Positions 7,153 to 11,957 of a DNA stretch of 11,957 nucleotides are shown piece by piece. The translations under genes and the position numbers were made by a program. The notes below the pieces were generated by a model, which worked only from the letters and a program-made list of their open reading frames with translations, did not search any database and was not told the origin of the DNA. Within the stretch, counting starts at the first letter, position 1. Every line of letters begins with the position of its first letter. The stretch spans positions 1 through 11,957 of the forward strand of contig CAMJHJ010000058.1 of the NCBI GenBank assembly GCA_946405485.1, written 5' to 3'. Origin of the DNA: an uncultured Bacteroidales bacterium (GTDB taxonomy: Bacteria; Bacteroidota; Bacteroidia; Bacteroidales; UBA932).

Positions 7153-9726
7153 ATGAGGAGAGTCTCTTTTTGGATATGGGCGTTCGCCGGTCTATTGGCG
7201 GCCTGCAGTCCTTCTTTTGAGGTTTATGACCTGACTTGCGAGGGCTTGACGGAACCGTTGGCCATCGATTCTGTGCTGCCGCATTTCAGTTGGAAAATCG
7301 CATCCAAGGCCCCTATGGCCCAGGCGGCTTATGAGATCCAGGTCGCCGGGAGCGAACAGTCATTACGCAAGGGAGACGCCCAACTCTGGATGAGTGGTAA
7401 GATCGTGTCCTCTGACCAGATCATGGTCCCGTATTCCGGTGCGCCGCTTGCTTCCCGTCAGCTGGCGTGGTGGCGCGTGCGTGTATGGAATGCGGATGGG
7501 AAAGTCTCCCGCTGGAGCGCCCCGCAACGCTTCGGGATCGGGGTCATCGGGGACGATGCGTTGAAAGGCGCTTACATTGGCGCCGTGCCGGGAGAGGGAC
7601 GCGCTCCGATGCTGCGGAAGTCTTTTTCTGTTCCTTCTTTTGGAAAAGGTACGACTGCCTTGCTGCACGTCAATTCCCTGGGGTATCACGAGGCTTATCT
7701 CAATGGGAAAAAGGTCTCGGACGCCGTGCTGGCTCCGGCCGTTTCACAGCTTGACAAGCGCTCATTGACCGTGACTTACGATGTGTCCCGCCTACTTCGG
7801 AAAGGCGAAAATGAAATCGTCCTCTGGACCAGTCCCGGTTGGTATAAGATGGATACCTTCGAAGCCGTATTCGATGGCCCGCTGGTCAAGGCAGAGCTGG
7901 ACCTGGTCCGGGATGATGCGTCTTCTGTCTGTCTTTGTACGGACGCTACCTGGGAGGGCGCCTGGAGCGGCTACCGGGACTATGACACCTGGAAACCGGG
8001 CCATTTCGGGGGAGAAGTGATTGACGCCCGTGTCGCTCCCCAGTCTGTAAGGAAACAGGATCTGGACAAATTGGAATGGGGCCCTGTCGCGGTCGTGGGT
8101 GTCGAAGGCATCGTCGCTACGCCGCAGATGTGCGAGCCTTGCCGTGTCCAGGAGACGGTGCAGGCTGTCAGCGTGACCCAGGAAAGCGAAGGCAGCTGGA
8201 TCGTGGACTTCGGCCGCGTCCTCAACGCCATGCCGGACCTTCGGCTGCCCTCGCTTCCGGCCGGCCACCGTACGGTCGCATCCTTCACGGACCATATCAT
8301 GCCGGATGGGTCGCGGGAAATCTACTCCCGCAACGAATACATCTCTTCGGGCGCACCGGAAGGCGACCGTTTCGCGAACCGCTTCAACCATCATGTGTTC
8401 CGCTATATCATCCTGGACAGCCTGCCGCAGGCTCCGCAACTCAAGGACCTGAAGGCGCACAGGATGCGTACGGACTTCCGCAAGACCGGCACTTTCGCCT
8501 CTTCGGACGCCGAGCTGAATGCGATCCATGACATGATCGCCTACACCTTGGACAACCTGGCCTTCGACGGATATATGGTGGACTGCGCCAATATCGAGCG
8601 CCTGGGTTATGGCGGCGACGGCAATGCCTCGACCCTGACCCTTCAGGAAATGGCCGGGGTCGCGCCTCTGTATCTCAACTGGCTGCAGGCCTGGATCGAT
8701 GCGCAAGCTCCGGACGGGGGAATGCCGCATACTGCGCCCTGCCCTTACAAGGCGGGCGGCGGCCCCTATTGGTGCTCATTCATCGTGCAGGCGCCCTGGC
8801 GCACCTATATGAGTTATGCGGATGACCGTCTGCTCGGGCGCTGCTATCCGGCGATGCTTCACTGGCTGGACTACGTGGACAAATATGCCGTGGACGGCAT
8901 GCTGCTGCTGGAGAATCGCTGGCCGGGGACCGATTACCGGACCTGGTATCTGGGCGACTGGGCGGCCCCGCCGGAGTATGTGGATGTCATGCTTCCGGAA
9001 TCGGTGGACCTGGTCAACAACTGCGCCCTCTGCCAGGCCTATGCGGATCTGGAGCAGATTGCCCGGAAACTGGGGAAAGACCGGGATGCGGAGCGATTCA
9101 GCCAGCGACTTAAGGACCTGCAGGCGAGCATCCATCGGACTTTCTACCACCCGGATGACACTGGTTATGGCACCGGCAGCCAGATCGATCTGGCCTATCC
9201 GCTTTTGGTCGGCGCCGTGCCGGATTCCCTGCAAGGGAAGGTGCGGGACATTCTCTTCGAACGCACGGCGAAGGTCTATGACAGCCATCTCGTGACCGGT
9301 CTTGTCGGCGTCCCCATCCTGGCGGAATGGGCCACGCTATCCGGAGAATGCGACTGGATGTACGGACTGCTGAAGACCCATGGCTATCCCGGCTATCTCT
9401 ATATGCTGGACAACGGCGCTACTGGCACCTGGGAGCATTGGGATGCCCAGCGCAGCCGCCTGCACAACTGCTTCAACGGCATCGGCAGCTGGTTCTACCA
9501 GGCGCTGGGCGGCATCCTCCCGGAGGAACCCGGATACAGGCGGATCAGAATCGAGCCTCAGCTCCCTCAGGGCTTGGAGTGGGTCCGGGTAAGCCAGGAT
9601 ACGCCTTATGGTTCTGTCGTGGTCCGGCGCGTGGGTAAGAAACTCCATTTCGAGCTCCCGGTCGGCATCACGGCGACGGTCAAGGGTGAGGAATTCGGCT
9701 GCGGCTCATATGACATTGAAATTTAA
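7153..9726 (+). CDS. GH78 alpha-L-rhamnosidase, lipoprotein
   Basis: An 857-residue enzyme with a lipoprotein signal (lipobox LAAC, lipidated C18). No run of acidic residues follows the cysteine, so the Bacteroidetes surface-export signal is absent and the enzyme probably faces the periplasm. Domains in order: fibronectin-III-like (about 25-130; PHFSWKI, AYEIQV, WWRVRVWNADGKVSRWS); jelly-roll rhamnosidase N-domain (about 150-295; GYHEAYLNGKKVSDAVLAP, GENEIVLWTSPGWYK); a second beta domain (about 325-435; IVDFGRVLNAM); the (alpha/alpha)6 barrel (about 440-785); and a C-terminal beta-sandwich (GYRRIRIEPQ). The catalytic motif is canonical: D477, E482 and D489 in VDCANIERLGYGGD, with E761 in GTWEHWD as the likely base. 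It should release terminal alpha-L-rhamnose by inversion. It follows the DUF3108-like gene by 16 bases and precedes the YhhN gene by six, with an AT-rich leader and no clear Shine-Dalgarno site. Confidence 0.93.
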   Translation: MRRVSFWIWAFAGLLAACSPSFEVYDLTCEGLTEPLAIDSVLPHFSWKIASKAPMAQAAYEIQVAGSEQSLRKGDAQLWMSGKIVSSDQIMVPYSGAPLASRQLAWWRVRVWNADGKVSRWSAPQRFGIGVIGDDALKGAYIGAVPGEGRAPMLRKSFSVPSFGKGTTALLHVNSLGYHEAYLNGKKVSDAVLAPAVSQLDKRSLTVTYDVSRLLRKGENEIVLWTSPGWYKMDTFEAVFDGPLVKAELDLVRDDASSVCLCTDATWEGAWSGYRDYDTWKPGHFGGEVIDARVAPQSVRKQDLDKLEWGPVAVVGVEGIVATPQMCEPCRVQETVQAVSVTQESEGSWIVDFGRVLNAMPDLRLPSLPAGHRTVASFTDHIMPDGSREIYSRNEYISSGAPEGDRFANRFNHHVFRYIILDSLPQAPQLKDLKAHRMRTDFRKTGTFASSDAELNAIHDMIAYTLDNLAFDGYMVDCANIERLGYGGDGNASTLTLQEMAGVAPLYLNWLQAWIDAQAPDGGMPHTAPCPYKAGGGPYWCSFIVQAPWRTYMSYADDRLLGRCYPAMLHWLDYVDKYAVDGMLLLENRWPGTDYRTWYLGDWAAPPEYVDVMLPESVDLVNNCALCQAYADLEQIARKLGKDRDAERFSQRLKDLQASIHRTFYHPDDTGYGTGSQIDLAYPLLVGAVPDSLQGKVRDILFERTAKVYDSHLVTGLVGVPILAEWATLSGECDWMYGLLKTHGYPGYLYMLDNGATGTWEHWDAQRSRLHNCFNGIGSWFYQALGGILPEEPGYRRIRIEPQLPQGLEWVRVSQDTPYGSVVVRRVGKKLHFELPVGITATVKGEEFGCGSYDIEI

Positions 9727-9732
9727 GCGCTT

Positions 9733-10389
9733 ATGGAAAAGAAAAAGATACTCTGGGTTACGGTCATCGCCTTTGTATTGCTGGCTGTCCTGTATTTCCT
9801 GCCGGTCCGCATCCCCCTGAAGTTATGTTTTCCCCTGGCGGTGCTTCTGATTGCCTCGTTCTCTCTGCAGTCGTGGGCGATCATCGTGGCCATGCTTTGC
9901 TGCCTGGCGGGAGATCTGAGCGGTCAGCTGCATCAATTCGTACCCCAGATGGGCTTTTTCGCCGTCGCCCATCTCTTTTTCATCGGCTATTTCCTTTCTT
10001 TGGGGCTGAAACGCAAAAGGGCCAAGGAGGATCCGGTCAAGGGCTGGTATTTCGCCCTCGCAACCTTGCTGGCCGTGGGGCTCTTTTATTTTGCTGCCGA
10101 GAAGATTATCCCGTATGCGCCCGAGGGCGTCGTCCGTACAGGCGTATATGTTTATGCCGGCCTGATTGCCGTGATGATGTGGTCCGCGCTGATGCAAAGG
10201 GACTGGATGTGGGGTGTCGGCGCCGTACTCTTCGTCGTCTCCGATATGATCCTTGCTTTCAGCAGGTTCGTTTCGCCGGTGCCGGATGCAAGATTCCTGA
10301 TCATGGTGACGTACTACGCCGCCCAACTGCTGATTTTTGTCCGTGCCGCTATGGAAAAGCAGGGCTGGAAGCGTCTCACTTCTTCCTGA
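9733..10389 (+). CDS. YhhN/TMEM86-family membrane protein (putative lysoplasmalogenase)
   Basis: This is a 218-residue, very hydrophobic protein with about seven to eight predicted transmembrane helices, close to the usual YhhN length. Family motifs are in order: a lysine at the start of helix 2 (K30), CLAGD (57-61), AVAH followed by FFIGYF (77-86), GAVLFVVSDMILAFSRF (163-179) and YYAAQ (194-198). The conserved Asp and His pairs are those proposed to line the active site of lysoplasmalogenases, which cleave the vinyl-ether bond of lysoplasmalogens; bacterial members are little characterised. It begins six bases after the rhamnosidase stop codon, so it is probably the last gene of the operon. 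Its 3' end overlaps the converging nhaC gene by 14 bases. The family is clear; the reaction in this organism is inferred, and a metabolic link to the upstream glycosidases is not evident. Confidence 0.85.
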   Translation: MEKKKILWVTVIAFVLLAVLYFLPVRIPLKLCFPLAVLLIASFSLQSWAIIVAMLCCLAGDLSGQLHQFVPQMGFFAVAHLFFIGYFLSLGLKRKRAKEDPVKGWYFALATLLAVGLFYFAAEKIIPYAPEGVVRTGVYVYAGLIAVMMWSALMQRDWMWGVGAVLFVVSDMILAFSRFVSPVPDARFLIMVTYYAAQLLIFVRAAMEKQGWKRLTSS

Positions 10390-11821
10390 CGATCTTGTAT
10401 CCGAGGGCGGCCACCGCGATGCTCATCAGGGGACTGATGAGATTGAAAAAACAATAGGGTAAATAGACCAGGGTAGGCGTCGACAGGATCGTCGCCTGGG
10501 TCATGCCGCAGCTGCTCCAGGGGACGAGCGGAGAGGTGACTGTGGCCGAATCTTCGATCGACCGGCTCAGCAGCCGGTTCTCGTATCCTTCCTTCTCGTA
10601 AATCTCACGGAAGATGTTGGCGCTCAGGATGATGGAAAGATACTGATCGCTGACCAGGGCATTGAGGACCGTACCGGTGCCGACCGTCGTGGCCACAAGT
10701 CCAGTGCGCCTGCGGGTCAGGGGTACCAGGGTCCGGGCAAGATGGGCGATCATCCCGCTGGCGCGCATGCAGGCGCCGAAACACATCGCGCAGATGATCA
10801 GATAGACGGTGTTGAGCATGCCGGTCATGCCGCGGGAGGTGACCAGTTCGTTGACCTGGGGATTGCCAGTATCGACGGTTACGGTGTTATAGACGGTCTC
10901 GATCGTGCCCGCGAGCAGACTCTGTCCCTGTGTCAGCACCCGGCTTGCATCGTGTGCGATCGCGGCATTCCGGCCTATTTCCGCGATGATCGAGGGCTGG
11001 AAGATCACGGCGAATACGGCCGCCAGCAGGGTGGAGAGACCCAGGACCGGAAGGGCCGGCATCCTGCATGCGATCATCGCAAGCGTGGCGACCGGCACGA
11101 TCAGCACCCAGGGCGTGATATTGAACCGCGCGTGCAGCGTCTCTTCATAGATGCCGATCTGTGCCGGATCACCGCCGCCGTGCGTCAACCCCAATATGGT
11201 AAAGACGATCAGCGTGATGGTGATTGAGGGCACGGTCGTGACCAGCATGTAGCGGATATGGGTGAACAGGGGAGTGCCGGCGACCGAAGAGGCCATGACT
11301 GTCGTGTCGCTCAGGGGGGAGATCTTGTCTCCGAAATAGGCGCCGGAAATGATGGCGCCCGCAATCATCCCTTCGCTGAATCCCTCCGCCTTGCCGATGC
11401 CCAGCAGCGCGACGCCAACCGTGGCGATCGTCGTCCAGGAACTGCCGGTCATCACGGAGACGAGGGCACAGATTACGCAGGCGGTCAGCAGGAAGAAGCG
11501 GGGCGAGATGATCTTGACGCCGTAGCAGATCAGGGTCGGGATCACGCCGCTCGTCGTCCAGGTGCCGCTGATCGCACCGATCAGGAAGAGGATGACGATG
11601 GCGGTGGTGACGTCTCCGATATTGCTTTTGATCGCCTCCTCGAAGGCCTTCCAGGGCGTCTTGAACAGCCACATCGCCAGGCAGACGCATATGCCTGCGG
11701 CGAAGAGCAGCGCCACCTGGCTGGCTCCCAGGATGGAGTCGCTGCCGAAGATGCTGATATCGAAAGCCAGCAGTACCACAAGTACAAAGACCGGAATCAG
11801 GGAGATGAGGACCTTCTTCAT
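10376..11821 (-). CDS. nhaC: NhaC-family Na+/H+ antiporter
   Basis: The product is 481 residues from the ATG at 11821. An in-frame upstream ATG at 11869 is rejected because the added residues are arginine-rich, not hydrophobic, and lie inside the upstream gene. About 11-12 transmembrane helices are visible, starting with KKVLISLIPVFVLVVLLAF. Family markers are TGSSWTTIATVGVALLGIG (125-143), SGAYFGDKISPLSDTT (159-174), NALVSDQYLSI (387-397) and TSPLVPWSSCGMTQA (429-443); the polar and acidic residues there are the family's expected ion path. It should expel Na+ in exchange for protons at the inner membrane, aiding sodium and alkaline pH tolerance. The start codon overlaps the preceding gene's stop by one base (TGATG on the minus strand), so the two are probably co-translated. 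The 3' end overlaps the convergent YhhN gene. Confidence 0.95.
   Translation of the reverse strand: MKKVLISLIPVFVLVVLLAFDISIFGSDSILGASQVALLFAAGICVCLAMWLFKTPWKAFEEAIKSNIGDVTTAIVILFLIGAISGTWTTSGVIPTLICYGVKIISPRFFLLTACVICALVSVMTGSSWTTIATVGVALLGIGKAEGFSEGMIAGAIISGAYFGDKISPLSDTTVMASSVAGTPLFTHIRYMLVTTVPSITITLIVFTILGLTHGGGDPAQIGIYEETLHARFNITPWVLIVPVATLAMIACRMPALPVLGLSTLLAAVFAVIFQPSIIAEIGRNAAIAHDASRVLTQGQSLLAGTIETVYNTVTVDTGNPQVNELVTSRGMTGMLNTVYLIICAMCFGACMRASGMIAHLARTLVPLTRRRTGLVATTVGTGTVLNALVSDQYLSIILSANIFREIYEKEGYENRLLSRSIEDSATVTSPLVPWSSCGMTQATILSTPTLVYLPYCFFNLISPLMSIAVAALGYKIVRKK
10422..10441. repeat. Perfect 8-bp inverted repeat inside the 3' end of nhaC
   Basis: CTCATCAG (10422-10429) and CTGATGAG (10434-10441) form a perfect stem around the 4-base loop GGGA. 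It lies 33 bases beyond the YhhN stop codon on the plus strand. It is followed by an A-run rather than a T-run in that direction, so it lacks the usual U-tract of an intrinsic terminator in either direction. It also encodes the conserved-looking ISPLMS of NhaC, so it may be incidental. Confidence 0.5.
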
Positions 11822-11957
11822 CAGAAGCTTGCTTTCGCGGCCTCCTGGACGGCGATGACGCGGTCGCACCAGGCGTCGAATTCCGGATCTTCCAACTGAA
11901 GCTCGGGATGGGCGAGGATGTGCTCCACGGTGCGGCGTACGCCTTCGTCGAAACGGA
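11821..11957 (-). CDS. C-terminal end of a probable NAD-dependent epimerase/dehydratase (5' end outside the window)
   Basis: Only the last 44 residues and a TGA stop are present. They read RFDEGVRRTVEHILAHPEL at the start, then LEDPEFDAWCDRVIAVQ, and end KASF. The pattern of a GIRRT-like helix, a His-Pro-Glu stretch and an acidic segment before a W-x2-x-VIA helix resembles the C-terminus of extended short-chain dehydrogenase/reductase proteins annotated as NAD-dependent epimerases in Bacteroidales. No cofactor-binding or catalytic residues lie in this part, so the assignment rests on a short tail and is tentative. The stop codon overlaps the nhaC start by one base, which points to one transcription unit with translational coupling. 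Confidence 0.6.
   Translation of the reverse strand, partial: RFDEGVRRTVEHILAHPELQLEDPEFDAWCDRVIAVQEAAKASF

Noticed and set aside
7792..8730. A 312-residue minus-strand open frame opposite the rhamnosidase gene
   Set aside because: It is antisense to the catalytic region with conserved GH78 residues. The translation shows no domain or start signal.
11822..11869. A 16-residue N-terminal extension of NhaC
   Set aside because: It is Arg-rich and lies inside the upstream gene's frame. The family's usual start is the hydrophobic segment beginning at the ATG at 11821.

Overview
The window looks like a stretch of a chromosome from a fairly high-GC (by eye) member of the Bacteroidales, probably a gut or rumen lineage related to Rikenellaceae or uncultivated Bacteroidales. 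The grounds are indirect. There are Bacteroidetes-like promoter elements (TAnnTTTG-type -7 boxes), few Shine-Dalgarno sites, a lipoprotein-anchored GH78 glycosidase, a KefB-like antiporter ending in RCK_C domains, and a secreted DUF6515-like protein. There is no rRNA, tRNA, CRISPR array, transposase or phage gene. I see no disrupted gene, although the genes at both ends are cut by the window edges.

Layout. (1) Bases 1-2201, minus strand: a large CPA2/KefB-type cation:proton antiporter with two C-terminal RCK_C (TrkA_C) domains, truncated at its C-terminus by the window edge. (2) Bases 2202-2330: an AT-rich divergent promoter region. (3) Bases 2331-3884, plus strand: a secreted protein with a very long Ser/Arg-rich low-complexity region, a His/Tyr-rich segment, a short coiled coil and a DUF6515-like C-terminus. 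It is closed by a strong intrinsic terminator at 3911-3942. (4) Bases 3970-10389, plus strand: four tightly spaced genes that look like one operon. They encode a divergent GH78-like glycosidase with a type I signal peptide, a DUF3108-like periplasmic protein, a canonical GH78 alpha-L-rhamnosidase lipoprotein, and a YhhN/TMEM86-family membrane protein. (5) Bases 10376-11957, minus strand: nhaC (Na+/H+ antiporter), preceded by the 3' end of what is probably an NAD-dependent epimerase/dehydratase gene. The two overlap through TGATG, and nhaC converges on and overlaps the YhhN gene by 14 bp.

How it may work together. The two GH78-type enzymes differ in domain content and anchoring, and would process rhamnose-containing oligosaccharides in the periplasm. 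No SusC/SusD pair, sensor or transporter lies in the window, so this is not a complete polysaccharide utilization locus. Two ion antiporters flank the carbohydrate operon, but they are in separate transcription units and need not be linked to it. Most genes belong to recognisable families. I found no clear new defence, mobile or regulatory system. The less usual items are the Ser/Arg-rich secreted protein, the divergent GH78-like enzyme with an altered catalytic-motif spacing, and the DUF3108 and YhhN genes embedded in a rhamnosidase operon.
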